A stretch of DNA of 64,000 nt from Tetrahymena elliotti 4EA (GCA_000231825.2 JH720340.1:124001-188000), one strand, 5' to 3'. Shown: positions 12,773 through 25,266, counted from the stretch's first letter. The notes: generated by a model from the letters alone, not told the origin. Numbers and translations: made by a program.

Positions 12773-14371
12773 ACGAGATGTCGTATGATATGTGTTTAAA
12801 TATTCCTTTATTTCCTAAAAATAGTTTTTTAAATCCTCTCAAAGTTTTGTTTGGATATTTACAAACCTTGAACAAAAAGTAAAATTTTTTAAATTAATAA
12901 ATATATGAATATTTTTAAATTTATAATTCATTAAAAACAGTGACAATTTAACTAATATTTTCTTAAGCTTCTATTTTTGAAATCAAAACAAAATAATTTC
13001 CATAAAATATTTTGCTTAAAAAATAAAAATCTAATTAAATGACATTTTAATTTAATTTATCCAAAGCAATTAGATGTCTTCTGCTTACAATAAAATATTC
13101 AATATTTCTAAATATCTAAATTTTGAATTAATTAAATAAAGCTCAAATACTACTATTTATTTTAAGAACAAAATTTTTATTTTTTAAAGTTATAAAAATA
13201 TTATTTGATCAAATATATTATTAAATCAATTAATAAATTGAATATTTGTATTTATAATTTCAAGTTTAATTTATTTTTCAAAATCTTTTACCAAAAAAAG
13301 TGTTTGTTGAAATATTTATAATTTATAAAATTAAAAGTGATGGAAAACTTATTAATATTATCTAGATTTTCATCTTTTTTTAAATTAATTAATTAATATT
13401 AATTATTTAGATGAAAAAGTAATCAAATAATAAACTTTTAATAGTTTTAATCTAATTTACATTTAACAGAATTAATATTTGAAATGAATTCAAAAATTTA
13501 ACAAAAAAAAAATTAATAGAAAATATTTAGATTCAATTAATTCTAAACTTTAAAAAAATAATAATGAAAAGTAAATAAGCAAATACCATCCAATCTTTAA
13601 GTAGAAATTTAATGTGTTGAATGTTTGTTTTGAAATTGTTATTATAGACAGAAAAAAAAGGTAAATGATTCTGAAAATTAAGGAAAGAACTAAAAATAAA
13701 TAGTTATATTAAGGGTGTATAGAAACCACAAATCAGCTGTTATTAATAAATAGAGACTTGAAAAAAATTAAAATGAGAAAAAGAATCAATCAAGAAATAA
13801 TGTATGAAATTGGAAAGGGACAGTATTTTTATAATAATATTTATTATTGAATGAATAATTAGCAAATTTTGGTAATTCAAGTTTATTCCAATGAATTGTT
13901 TATTAACTTTGCTTCTATTCAATAATTCAGTGAGGGTTCTCTAACAAATTTTTTAATCTAATAACTAAGTAATAACTAAGGAGATAGAAATTTAGGTAAA
14001 TAGAAAGCATTATTACAATATTAAAATCAATAAATAATAATAATAATTATTTTTAAGTATATTTTCAATTTAATAACCTATAAACAAACATAAGAAAGGT
14101 AGGCAGGCACCAAGCAAAAAATAAAAAGAACTAACATTATTTAATTTCTAAGGAATTAATCACTAACTTAAAATAATACAAATAGTTTTTAATAAAATAA
14201 GTCTCTATAGCCCTAAACAAAAAATATCAGATCTACTTTTTATATAGTATAGCAAAAAAGTTTTATTTGAGAAATAATAACTTTCCATAACTTCCTAGTT
14301 TGTAGTGAACCATTACAGAAAAAACTTTCAGCTATTTCATATTGCTAAAGACCTATTTTAACAGTTAAAAA
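12773..14371. other. intergenic between divergent genes, no gene seen
   Basis: About 1.6 kb between the 5' ends of the EF-hand gene and the PKG gene, so a shared divergent promoter region. A short frame from an ATG at 13773 (MRKRINQEIMYEIGKGQ) ends at a TGA after 25 codons and is not called. The final 40 bases before the PKG ATG carry an A-rich leader. Confidence 0.55.
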
Positions 14372-17300
14372 ATGGGTAATTGTTTTGTATCAAAAACTAA
14401 GAACAAAACAGAAAAGTAGTCTACAGTAGATGGCGAAAATGATGCATAACATGAAAACAATTAAAATAAGGATTAATAAAATAAAGAGGCTGATGAATCC
14501 AAGAAAGCGCCAAAGACCGATGTGTCTGAAACTCCATAGAAGGATTTAGCAGGATAAGCTAATGCAAATGACAATAAAAAAAAGGAAGAATATCCCAAAG
14601 AAGATCCTGAAGAAAAGAAGAATGGAGATAATAAAAGGAGCTCATTAAAAGAATTTCAAGGGCTACAGAGCAATGGAATATAATTAAAAGTCGATGATAA
14701 AGATGAATCTAGTATGAATCATATGTCAAATAGGCAAATAGATACTTATGATTTAGAATCACGCATGGATTCTGTAATAATTACATTAAAAATTATTAAA
14801 ATTTAATATTTGAAATCAATTAAATAATAAAAATAATATTTCAAGGCTAAAATGTTTTTAAATATTTTAACAGGAATAATATAGATTGAGGAAACGTTTT
14901 GGTAACAAGAAAGTCAAAAAAGTTAGAGCAGAAACAGTAGATGATAAGATTGTGATAAGCGAGAAAATTGTTAAAAGTTAAAGGCAAATGACTCCAGCCG
15001 ATCAATAGTTTATTATTAAATCATTAGGAAAACACTTTGTTTTTTCATTGCTGAATGAGGTGAATAGGTAGATTTACTTTATTCATTAAATTAGCAGTTT
15101 TAACATCACTTTAGATTTGGATTAGCTTGAAAAACTTATTTGTAATTTCTTCTTAATGTTAAACAATAGGGATAAAGTTATTGGAAAAATGTTTTATTGT
15201 GAAAATTAAGAGGAATATATATTTAAATAAGGTGACGCTGCTTCAACTTACTTTATCATAGGTATTTACAGTTCTTTTACTCTTGTTATTTCAATTAAAT
15301 CTTTTACAATCTTAGTTTCCTTTTAACTTTTGTTAATATTTGTTAAAATTAAATTTAGAGAAGGGTGAGTGCTTTGTAGAGATAAACGGTGAAGTTAAGA
15401 AAAAGCTTAATATGGGAGATGCATTTGGAGAACTTGCACTTCTTTATGGAGCTCCAAGAAGTGCTTCAGTCAAGGCTGATGGAATTTGTGGTCTTTGGGG
15501 TATCGATAGAAGCACATTTAGAAAAGCAGTTGAGGAGATAGTAAGAACTGAATTTGAAGAAAATAGAAATTTTATAGAGAAGGTTAAATTCTTCAGTAAG
15601 CGAAATGAGTATTTAATTTGTAGTTTAATTTATCTTTTAATTTTAAAAGCTACTATGACAACTGCTTAAAAGGATGCAATTACAAATGTTCTCATAACTC
15701 AAGTATTTAAAAAAGGAGAGAGTATAGTTAATGAGGGTGATATGGCTTCTTCTTATTACATTATTAAAAAAGGAAAAGTTGGAATATTTTAAGGTAATAA
15801 TGAAAAACCTATTCGTACTATGGGTCCAGAAGATTCTTTTGGAGAGCAAGCTTTATATGAGAATTCTAAAAGAGGAGCTACAGTAAAGGCTTTAGATGAT
15901 GAAGTTAGGTGCATTGCATTAGGTAGAGATACTATATAAAAAGTTTTGGGAGATAAAATTTAAGTAGTTATGTATAATAACGTTATGAGGTGGGCTTTTG
16001 AAAAAAATAATATTCTAGCTAGATTTACAAAAATATAAATAGAAAAAATAATTAATGCTTCTTCGTAGATTTAATACAAAAAGGGTGATCTTATTTTTAA
16101 AAAAGAATAGCCCTGTAAAAAGCTTATTTTCGTATTAGAGAGCTGTTTGATCAACAAAGTAATTATTGAAAAAATAAAATTTTCAATTAATTTAAATATA
16201 ATTTTTTTAAAAAGAGCAATTAGAAAAAGGTTGTCGATAAAGGTCATGCTTTTGGTGAGCAGTGGCTTTTTGAATAAAATAAAAATAAAGTGCTTGATGA
16301 TGATTTAATCATGGAAGATAAAGGTTTATTAGGAGAAATCAATCATGATCAATTAGTCGAATGTATAGGAGGACCTATTGAAGCAATTCTTAAGAAAAAC
16401 TTGTAATCTCACGAAGTAAGATATATGAAGAAATATGATGCATCCACAAATTCAAAATATGCTGAACTAAAACTTGAAGAGATGGTTTACATAAAAAAAT
16501 TAGGTATATTCAATTAAATAATATAATCCTTCAAATTAATTTGAATTTTCATTTAATTTAGGTTTTGGATAGTTTGGTAGTGTTTACTTGGTGAAAAATA
16601 AGCATGATAATTAATTCTATGCTTTAAAAGTTATCTAGAAAGCTTAGGTCATTTAACAAAATTTGGAAAAGCACTTGATAGTATTTATTTATTTCTTACT
16701 TTTTTATTTTCTATCTTCTTTTTTTTCTTTTCGAATTTTAAATAATTTTCATTCATTTGTAATCAATTAAAAGTAAGAGAAAAAAGTCTTGGAAGTGGCT
16801 TAATTCCCTTTTATGATGAAATTTATTAAAACTTTTAAAGATAACTCAAATGTCTATTTCCTACTTGAGTACGTTAAAGGTATGGAGCTATTTGATGTCA
16901 TTAGAGAAATAGGTAACATTTTAAATATGATCTATAGATGTTAAAACAACTTTTTGATTTCAAAAAAATAGGATTGCTAAATACTTATGACTCTCAGTTT
17001 TATATAGCATCATTATTATTAAATATTGAATATTTGCATACAAATTCAATCATTTACAGAGATATTAAGCCAGAAAATATTATTATTGATTACAAAGTAA
17101 CAAAAATTTTTTCTTCTTTAATTCTATAATTCAATATATATATACTCTAAAAAGGGATATATGAAATTAATTGACATGGGTACTGCCAAATTCTTGAAAG
17201 GATCAAGCGGAAAAACTTTCACAATTATTGGTAAAAAATATTATATTTTCTTTACCAAAATTTTATTTTAAAATGGTTTTATTAAAAATAGGAACCCCAC

Positions 17301-17898
17301 ATTACATGGCCCCTGAGATTTTAACAGGAGCTGGTTATACTTACAGTGTAGATTTGTGGTCAATAGGTGTATGCTTATATGAATTCATGTGTGGTGGAGT
17401 TCCTTTCGCTGAAGATGTAGAAGATCCATATGAAATTTACGAAGAAATTATTCATAAAAATCTTGACTTCCCAACTTTTTTGAAAGATAAGCTTGCCAAA
17501 AATATAATGAATCAGCTACTGAACAAACAACCTTAATTGAGACTTGGAGGTTCTTTTGCTGCTCTCAAAGCTAACTAGTGGTTTACCACTTTTGATTGGG
17601 TATAAACCATTTGTTTATTTGAAATTATTTTAAATATTTGATAAAACAAAAAAAGGATAAATTAATTGATAGAGAACTGAAGGCTCCTTACATTCCACCA
17701 AAAGATAAATTGATATCAGACTAAGAAATTATGAAAATGGAAAATGCCTCCAAATCAGTAATTGCTGAAATCAAAGTAACTTTTTTCACATAAAAAAAAC
17801 CCAAATAATAATAAATTTTTTAAAATTAGATTGAGTAAGGAAATGTAAAATATGATAAAGATAAAGCTAAAGACCCGGATTGGGATAGAGATTTTTGA
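14372..17898 (+). CDS. cGMP-dependent protein kinase (PKG)
   Basis: AGC-family kinase activated by cyclic nucleotide. Starts MGNCFVSK, a strong myristoylation/palmitoylation candidate, then an acidic Lys/Asn/Gln-rich linker. CNBD-A follows, with [15 protein letters not shown] and the phosphate cassette [16 protein letters not shown] complete. CNBD-B has [12 protein letters not shown] and [16 protein letters not shown], also with its Arg. A third unit (about 16050-16390) has [22 protein letters not shown] and [17 protein letters not shown] but no cassette Arg, so it is degenerate. The kinase domain has [12 protein letters not shown] (P-loop), YALKVIQK (lysine), [12 protein letters not shown] (catalytic loop), [10 protein letters not shown] (DMG instead of DFG), [10 protein letters not shown] and [12 protein letters not shown]. 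The protein ends [11 protein letters not shown], like the C-tail of PKGs. Introns are numerous: 14774-14873, 15262-15358, 15596-15649, then others near 16160, 16500, 16680, 16911, 17094, 17232, 17599 and 17777. Family certain, minor splice details not. Confidence 0.93.
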
Positions 17899-18145
17899 AG
17901 GTTGAAATCAAAGAAAAACTAATTTAAAAAGATTTTTATAGCAAATTAACTTACTTGCAAATAATTGCAAAAAGAAATCAATCAATCAAAAATACTTACA
18001 TACAAATATATTATAATTATAGTAACAAAGGTCAAATCTACTCACCTACCCATTTTACTAGTTCATTTATCTCAAATTACATATTAATATAAACAAATAA
18101 ACAAAGAATATAAATTCACTAACCTAATAACCATAAATATTTCAG

Positions 18146-19244
18146 ATGGCATTATTGTCTAGCGCCACTGCTTATTCATCTTGTTCTATAAATTTTAATA
18201 ACAGTAAAACTGAACATAATAGTAATAACGATAATAATAAATAAGTAATAACCTCTTCATCAAAACTTATTTTTGATTTGTAAATAAATAAATAAATTGT
18301 TTATTATTAGCTCTATAAAAGATTAAAGTAAAGTTAGAATAAAATACCACTTCAAAATAAGAAATAAAAATTCAATCACCTAAAAATTATATTTCGATGC
18401 TAACTATGATATTTTATTTATTGTTAAATCATATTTTCCTGCTAAAGAAATTTAAAAATTCTACATTTTCACTATTATAAACACTATTAAAACTACGTTT
18501 ACTCAATATTTTGATGAACCAATAAGTATTTAATAAGTTTCTATGCGTAGTCAATTTTATTCATATTTTATATGCAATTGAATCTTTTTAATGAAATCCA
18601 ATCTCACAAATTTTTTAGACTTAATTATCTGTAATTTCCTTGTTCTCTACTTTCTTTTATTGGTTCTATTCAATTTAGATATTGATTGATTAAAGCAATA
18701 TTTGTATTTGCTGCTTACGCTAGCTCATATTTTTTGTATAGTAAAAATTGTATTTTTTTGAATAAATTTTAAGTTTATACAATCAAAAACAAAAAATAAA
18801 TATTTTTATGCTGAAAAAATGAATGATAACTCTAGTCAAAGCTAACTTTACATTTGAATAAATTATTTTTACAAAAGAAAATATTCTACAAAAAAGGTTT
18901 TACAATTTTTTTAATTTAGAGAGTAAGAAATAGATTATTTTAATATAAAATTAATATATATATGAACAGATAAAGTAATAAATCATTTAAATCAATCATC
19001 TCCTTTTATACTTTATTTTATTTAGTATTAATTAGATGACGCATAATTGATTAATAGATTTTGGGAAAATTTTATTGAAATAAGAAATCCTCAAATTAAT
19101 TTTGATTTAACTATTCAGCTAAGGCCTACTATTTACAGTAATTCACTTATCAAGTTTGTAATAAAATCAATTAAAACTTTCTATTAGGGAAGGATTTTTC
19201 ACTCAATTTATTTAATGAGAGAAATTTTTTTTTGTAACACTTGA
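18146..19244 (+). CDS. unknown multi-exon gene, 3' end overlaps next gene
   Basis: I do not recognise the family. An ATG at 18146 opens MALLSSATAYSSCSINF and continues through a Ser/Asn-rich region. A 34-base GTAAAG..ATAAG intron near 18329-18362 keeps the frame and leads into a coding-like stretch with KLYFDANYDILFIVKSYF and TTFTQYFDEP. Later exons include YAEKMNDNSSQSQL (near 18810) and a clear last exon from about 19033 with LDDAQLINRFWENFIEIR, DLTIQLRPTIYSNSLIKF and a TGA at 19242-19244. Amino-acid composition (Asp, Glu, Arg, Pro, Trp present) is unlike translated AT-rich spacer. The last exon overlaps the 3' end of the minus-strand gene at 19199-19804 by 46 bases. Middle exons between 18550 and 18800 are not resolved. 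It is probably a soluble protein of 200-300 aa; nothing indicates function. Confidence 0.5.
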
Positions 19245-19804
19245 GACAGCTTATAATTTCTATAACTGTATTGTGGGAATGTACATGTATTTTCGTCTTA
19301 ACTTGTCTCACTAGTATGAGATCTCTAGGTATTTTGAGTAGATTTCTCATTCATAGTGGGTTTTTTAAAGTAAGCAATAATGCATGATCTTTTTAGTTAA
19401 CCTTCTTATACAATTTATTGAGTTTTTTAGCTAATACTTTTTTTTCTAGCTTCAAGCAATAATTTGTTGCTATTCTTTAAAAATGGAGCAAGTTTTGCCT
19501 ACATCTCTTTAATTTTTTTCAGACATACTTTCAAATTTTAGTAGGTTTGTTAATACAATTCTTCAGAATATATTCCTTACATTTATTTGAGTCTCTCAAA
19601 GAGAAGATTCTCATCTATATCTACACTAGATAACTCTTCCTGTTCATCAATTAAATGAGGTATTTCTAGGTCATCATATAATTTAAATCTTATTTTGTAT
19701 ATATCCTCATAGTATATATCAAACTACTCAACTAAGTATTGCAGCATAGAATCGTTTATTTTTAATTTTTTTTTGTCATTCTTACATGAGTTAGTGCATC
19801 CCAT
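19199..19804 (-). CDS. MGC-starting helical protein, unknown function
   Basis: Intronless 201-aa protein from ATG 19804 to TGA 19199-19201. The N-terminus MGCTNSCKNDKKK, with Gly2, Cys3, Cys7 and a basic patch, is a classic N-myristoylation plus S-palmitoylation signal, so membrane attachment is likely. Residues 20-75 are acidic and Tyr/Leu-rich (YLVEQFDIYYEDIYKIRF), and 76-135 are helix-forming and Gln/Lys-rich (EELYQQTYQNLKVCLKKIKE). The tail after 140 is Ser/Thr-rich and probably disordered. No enzyme or binding motif is visible. The gene is well bounded and its codon use is like that of the other genes. Its 3' end overlaps the plus-strand gene ending at 19244. Existence is likely, function unknown. 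Confidence 0.72.
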
Positions 19805-21109
19805 TATGCTAATTGCTTTTTTGCAATTATTAATTGGGAAATCTTTTTTTATCTTTTTAAACTTTTTTTTTTTATAAAGATTATAATATAAAATACATTT
19901 GAAGTTGATTTAATTTAATTAAATTCAATCCCAAGATAAATTGCTTGAAAAATTTAATGATAACTTATTTATTCTTCTAATAGATAGGCATCTTTTATTC
20001 AAAAAAAAGTTAAGTTCCTCTTAAATAAATAAAAATTGTAAACTAATAATTCACTAAGTTACCTATTGTTTTTTTGTTATCATAAAAACTAAACTTAAAT
20101 TTTACAATTAGATAAAAATACAAATAGATAAATAAATAATCTTCTATTTGTTATCCGTTACTTCTACCCAAAAAAATATAAAACTGAAAAAATAGACCAT
20201 TTCGAGTATCTAAAGCTCCAAACTATAAAACTCATAAAATAGATGAATAAGTAGTAAAATTTCAAACTAATTCATCAGATTTTCTATCTTGTTTCTATTT
20301 TTTAATTTTCTAATTCTAATGGCAATAAATTAACTAAATATTCACCTACTCAAACATTATTATTCTTTATTTGATTAATTTATATCTAGTTTAAAATTAG
20401 CCAGAAGTAAAGCTTTCATGCTAGTTTAAAGCTAAACATTTTGAATATTAGATTTTAATTTTAAACTAAAGTTTAATTTTTGTTAATATTTTTTTTAAAT
20501 AATGAAATAGATGATCATATTAAAAAATTCTACATCAATTTAATTTATTTAAAGAAAAGTTTATCACATAGAAAATAATTTTTTGATAAAAATGAAAAGT
20601 AAATCTTATTTTTTTGTTAATGACCATAAATTTACCAACAAATCTTTATTTTATAAAATTTCAATAATCTAATAAGAAATATTAAATATTTTAGATTTTA
20701 ATCAAAAATTAGAATCCTTATTCATTAAATTAAAAAATTTTCAATCTTATTGTTATTATAAATACAAAAAACCTCTTTCCTATAAAAGTAATTTCCTAAA
20801 AAAAGTATTGCCTTGTAATATTCATTTTTTATTATCTGATTGATAAAATTTAATTAATATTGCTAATTCAGGAATTTTTTTATTAATTATTTTAAATTTT
20901 ATTTTGAAAACCTTTCATATATTTTGTTCATTATCAAAATGTGACAATTTTGTTGACTTTTCAGTGAGATTTTTAGATTAAAATTGTTTGTTCCATTTCT
21001 AATTAAATTTTAAAAAAACTCTTAATAAAATTAAAAATAGAAAATATTTTATTACTTAAAAACATCAGTAGAAGCTAAATACTGCAAATTTTAATATACT
21101 TCTTGGATC
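19805..21109. other. AT-rich spacer, possible downstream exon of next feature
   Basis: About 1.3 kb with few features. The minus-strand frame that continues the candidate at 21110-21322 stays open to about 20720, but most of its translation is Asn/Ile/Lys/Phe/Gln-rich, as expected of non-coding AT-rich DNA. I see no repeat or RNA gene. Confidence 0.4.
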
Positions 21110-21322
21110 TCATAAGGTGTTAGTTACATATTAACTTTATTTAAAGCTTTCTATTAGATTTTTTAGTTTATTTTGATTCTTTTTTCTTGTTTTTTTGATA
21201 CAAAAACATGAGAAAGAAATCCCTATTTCTTCAAAAGCTAAATCCTCAAAGTAAATCTCAAAAATTGCTTTTGCAATCTTTTGGATGACTTATTGCTATT
21301 CTTTCAAAAGATTGGCTATCAT
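21110..21322 (-). CDS. small candidate gene, unknown
   Basis: An ATG at 21322 opens MIANLLKEQQQVIQKIAKAI followed by an acidic stretch FEIYFEDLAFEEIGI, which is unlike random AT-rich translation. Read straight through, it ends at a TGA after 70 codons. Alternatively a GTTTTTG..TAGAAAG intron (about 21140-21205) keeps a second coding-like stretch in frame: SLNKVNMQLTPYEIQEVYQN, followed by LQYLASTDVFKQ, which would extend the gene leftward past 21110. I cannot decide between the two. It belongs to no family I know. The helical, acidic N-terminus faintly resembles that of the 201-aa protein to its left, which may be chance. Confidence 0.3.
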
Positions 21323-21671
21323 TAAAATGACTTATTTATTCTAACTACTTTATTAAATATATTTGAATTTTTTAAAATACAATATACTAGAGATTATTTA
21401 AAAGTATTATCAAATTTAATTAAGTTTTTTCAATTTATTTATGAAATAAAATATATGTTTTTGATATCAAAATAAAAAACGAATAGTTTTTTAAATATAA
21501 TTTATTTTAAAGTATTTTTAAAAATAAACTCTGCAGAGAACATCAAGCTATTAAAAACTAACACCAGCAATAAGATTTGAAAATTTTTATTCTCTTTAAT
21601 GATTTATAGAAGCTTTATTTAGAAATTATTTTTGATTTGATCTTCTTCAAGCATCTTTAGAATTCATTAAA
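21323..21671. other. intergenic, nothing seen
   Basis: About 350 bases of AT-rich DNA between two divergent candidate genes. No motif or frame is supported. Confidence 0.4.
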
Positions 21672-22936
21672 ATGAATGATAAAACATAAAATAAATATGA
21701 TAGAGTGTTATTTGAAAGTTACTGCTCCAATTTTTGTAGAATTCCTATTTATGAATAATAAAATTAATAAGTCATTCTTATTGATTGCTTGGGGTATATC
21801 ATCCAGAATACAATTATATTAAGTTTAAAAACCTAAATAATGAATTATTTAATAAATTCTATATACCCTTAAATAAAAATTAGACAATCTTATAACTTAG
21901 CCAATAATTTATTGAGGTAGAGTAATAATATAATCTCAAGATAAAATTGAAATTGGAGAATGTGATAAGATGTAAAATACCTTTATTTTTGTAAATCTAA
22001 ATAAAAAGAAGCATAATCTTATTTAGAATTACTCATTCAAAATGTAAAAAGTAGTAAATAATTAACAAATCCTAAAAAAATAATAACAAAATGAGGAAAA
22101 ATAAAAAGAAAAATAAATGTAAAATGTTGAATGAGTTTATGGAGAAGATTTTCTAATCAAACAAAAAAAAGGCTTTCATTTCAAAAAAAAACTTAAAATT
22201 TATCAGAATTAAAAAAGTATCTTTAAGGTTCATAAACATTATTCAAAATACACAAAACATTTTGGAATGATAGTGAAAAAGAAAGGATAAATATCCTGTT
22301 TTATCAATTATTTATAAATGAATTGAAATGGATAAATAATTAATTCACTTTGTAAAAGAGTGTTTTTAAAACTTGTGTTAATAGACGAAGATCATTTTTA
22401 AATAGTTGGATGACTGATAAATTGATTTTCTTGAATTTTAATTATTTTTTTTTCAATTAAAAGAAACTCTTTTATAAATTAAAATGAAATTTAAATTATT
22501 GTTTATTATTCCTTTTAAGGTTACTCAAATACTCTAAATAAGATAAAGAAGAGCTTTAAAAAAGCTGAGGTAAAGTACAAATGCTACTTTTAATCATAAA
22601 ATGCAAAAATTTGATATTAGCGACATTTTTATTTACTCTTTTTAATAAGAAATCAAACCTCAAAGCAGTAAGTAATTACTCTAAAAATAAAATTTTATCA
22701 ATTAAAATTAAAGTTATAGAATTTTGATTTCCTGCTATAAACACTTTTATTATTTAATTCAGGATAAAAAACTTAAAAAAAAGTTTTATTTATTTTTCAA
22801 AGGAATAAATGTGCTTTTATTAAAAAATTCAATTAATAGATTTGTAATCATTTTTGAGGTAATTATTTGCAAAATACTATTTTTAGAATATTTGAATAAA
22901 TATTTTAGAACAATTAAAAGTGTTTTCTTTTGCTGA
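21672..22936 (+). CDS. candidate multi-exon gene(s), unknown
   Basis: No family recognised. Coding-like segments follow one another on the plus strand with plausible intron borders between them. The first, from ATG 21672, reads MNDKTQNKYDRVLFESY and CSNFCRIPIYEQQNQQVILI and ends at a TGA near 21950 or splices earlier. The second, from an ATG at 22131 (MSLWRRFSNQTKKRLSF), reads KTFWNDSEKERINILFYQLF and CVNRRRSFLNSWMTDKLIF. A small exon near 22520-22570 (GYSNTLNKIKKSFKKAE) is bounded by TTTAAG and GTAAAG. A last stretch, 22724-22936, reads ISCYKHFYYLIQDKKLKKK. Trp, Arg, Glu and Asp content argues for real protein. It may be one gene or two, or a decaying copy. The second segment is the best supported. 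Confidence 0.38.
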
Positions 22937-23151
22937 ATCTCAACTTACTGACCTTTTTAACTTGTTACAAATTGAATTGTTTCATTAATTAACTTATATC
23001 GTTTACAAAAATAAATATTAAAAAATAAAAATACAAGTTTTGGATATTTTTTCTTTATCCTTTCAAAAATACAGTTTTTAAAAGTGGTTAATATTTAATC
23101 ATTAATTTTATTTTTTTGTATTTTTGAATTTATTTTTCATCCTATTAAAGT

Positions 23152-25266
23152 ATGATGCAAAAAAAGCAAATTTTATCACCAAAAATTATGCTTTATAAAG
23201 AATAGTAAGAAGAATATAATAAAATTTGTTTTTGTTTGAATTAAGTTGTCTAGGTATTATTTAAGTTATTATGTGATCAATTTATGATTTCTTGCAAAAA
23301 AAACCTTATTAATTTAAAAGGCCCTTACTAATAGATGATTGTAAGGTAAAATAAAGGATTTTTTATTTTTTTAACCATAAAACTTTATTAGAACTAAACT
23401 AAATCTAAATAAAAATCAGTTTTTATCTAATTCAATTTTTGCAAAATCATAATATAAAGTTTTTAAACATAATTACACATTAAAAAAAGGTTCATAGATT
23501 ATTTTTATTCTTAATCCTTAAAATAAGAAAAATCGACTTATGAATTGTTTAATTTTTTAAATAAGAAAAATAAAAAGTATATTTGAAAAATAGGGGATTT
23601 TTTTATATGTAATCTAAAAATCCTTATAAAATCCAATAAAATTATCATTTTTTTTTAAGATTACAAAGCAAATTGATTACAGTGTAATATTTTTTATTCA
23701 AAGGTTTTGATGAAAATAAACAAGTCTCAAATAATTAAATAAAGAAAGCCTAGATTATAGACTTTAGAATATTTAGATGTTCCATAAAGTTAAGAAGAAA
23801 TGAAAATAAATTTCAAAAAGTCTTGATAAAATTTATATAAAAATAAGAATAAAGGATATTTAAGCCATTCTCTGTCTTCTTTATATTTGATGTCAGTGAT
23901 TCATAAAAAAATTTTAGATCAATTTAAGAGTTAAGCCTTATTAAGATATAAAAAATAAGTAAAGTGGGAAAAAACCATGAGGTAACTAGGGATTGGTCTT
24001 AATTTTATCTATTTGCAAATAACAAATAAAAATTATAAACAACTAGTAAATTTTGGTTTTATAAAAATTGAATATTTTAAATTACAGTTGGTAATGATAA
24101 AATCACATAAGGGAAGAATGAAATTAAAGTAGAAAGAGAGAAAGATTTAAATTTTGTTATTGCTTTTTTTAAAGGGGAAATATATTAATAAGTTAAATTT
24201 ATTTCTTTTATAGATAAAAATAGGTATTTTATTTAATTTTTATTCCTAATCTTCAAATATTTACAATAACTCTAAGCTATTTTTATTATGTTGCAAATTA
24301 GATACTCTATGAGCTAATTTATCATAGATTCTGATCAAATATTTTAATTATTTTTCACTGATTACTCTTTTTTTTGAATATATGAGAATTTATTTATGTT
24401 TATTTTCTTATTACTATTATTATCTATTCTTTTTATGACTGATTCCAAACTCCCCTTCCTTGAATTAATAAAGTATGTGTCTTTTGTGATTTTCAAAGGT
24501 GCTGAATAAATATCTTAAATGTTAAGTAAAAGTTTATGAATTAAAATATTCTATGTAACTTCTAAAAATGTTAAATTCGTTAGCTTATATGAGAATGATT
24601 ACAGTACTGAAGTAAAATTAAATGAGGAAACTTCTCTATTTTAGATTTATTTCTAAAGCTATTTTTATCTTACAAATTCTTCTTATTTGCAAAATAGAAA
24701 AAAATCGAAGGTGAATCAAAGAATTAATTAATAATAATATTAATTAGTATACCACAGTAAACTACTGCCTTTTTACCAAAAACGCTTGGATATTATTTAA
24801 TTAATAATATTATTCTGATATTATCTAGCGTTCTATGTTTATGCTATTCACAATTATAATATATTGCTTTACTCCATAATAAATGAAAATTTCCTAAAAA
24901 GAGTTAAGCATCTTTTTACTTCTAATTTCATTATAGGGTAAATTAAAAACAGCTTGATGAATTTATCGAAATATTGAAAATGTAAATAGGATAAATTTCT
25001 TCATTAAATGAAGTAATTATATTAGAAAGAAATTTAAACTGCTCCTTCAAAATGTAAATTCAGGTGAAAAAATCAATTGACTAGAAAAAAATTTGTAATT
25101 AAAAGTTGTATTTACACTCGAGATTTGAAGTTTTAGGATAGAAAAGGTTTATTTTATATCTAATGAAAGAAGTTTTTCAATACCCAAAAGAGCTCAAAAT
25201 TGATGAAAGAAAAAAATTCTAAAACAAGCATGAAAAATGTAAATTTAAATGGGAGGTGCAAATGTA
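23152..25266 (+). CDS. candidate multi-exon gene, unknown
   Basis: No family recognised. An ATG at 23152 opens MMQKKQILSPKIMLYKEQQE and a Cys/Leu-rich helix (ICFCLNQVVQVLFKLLCDQF); the frame stays open for about 145 codons to a TGA near 23584, with a possible in-phase GTAAGG..ATTAG intron at 23341-23391. Further coding-like segments follow: RIFKPFSVFFIFDVSDSQKN (about 23850), GKNEIKVEREKDLNFVIAFF (24110), MTDSKLPFLELIKYVSFVIF (24435), VKFVSLYENDYSTEVKLNEE (24570) and QLDEFIEILKMQIGQISSLN (24950). The order and spacing suggest one long gene of 400-600 codons whose introns I cannot place. The last frame has no TGA before the next gene, so the 3' end is arbitrary. A membrane or sensor protein is conceivable but unproven; a degraded pseudogene is the alternative. 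Confidence 0.35.
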
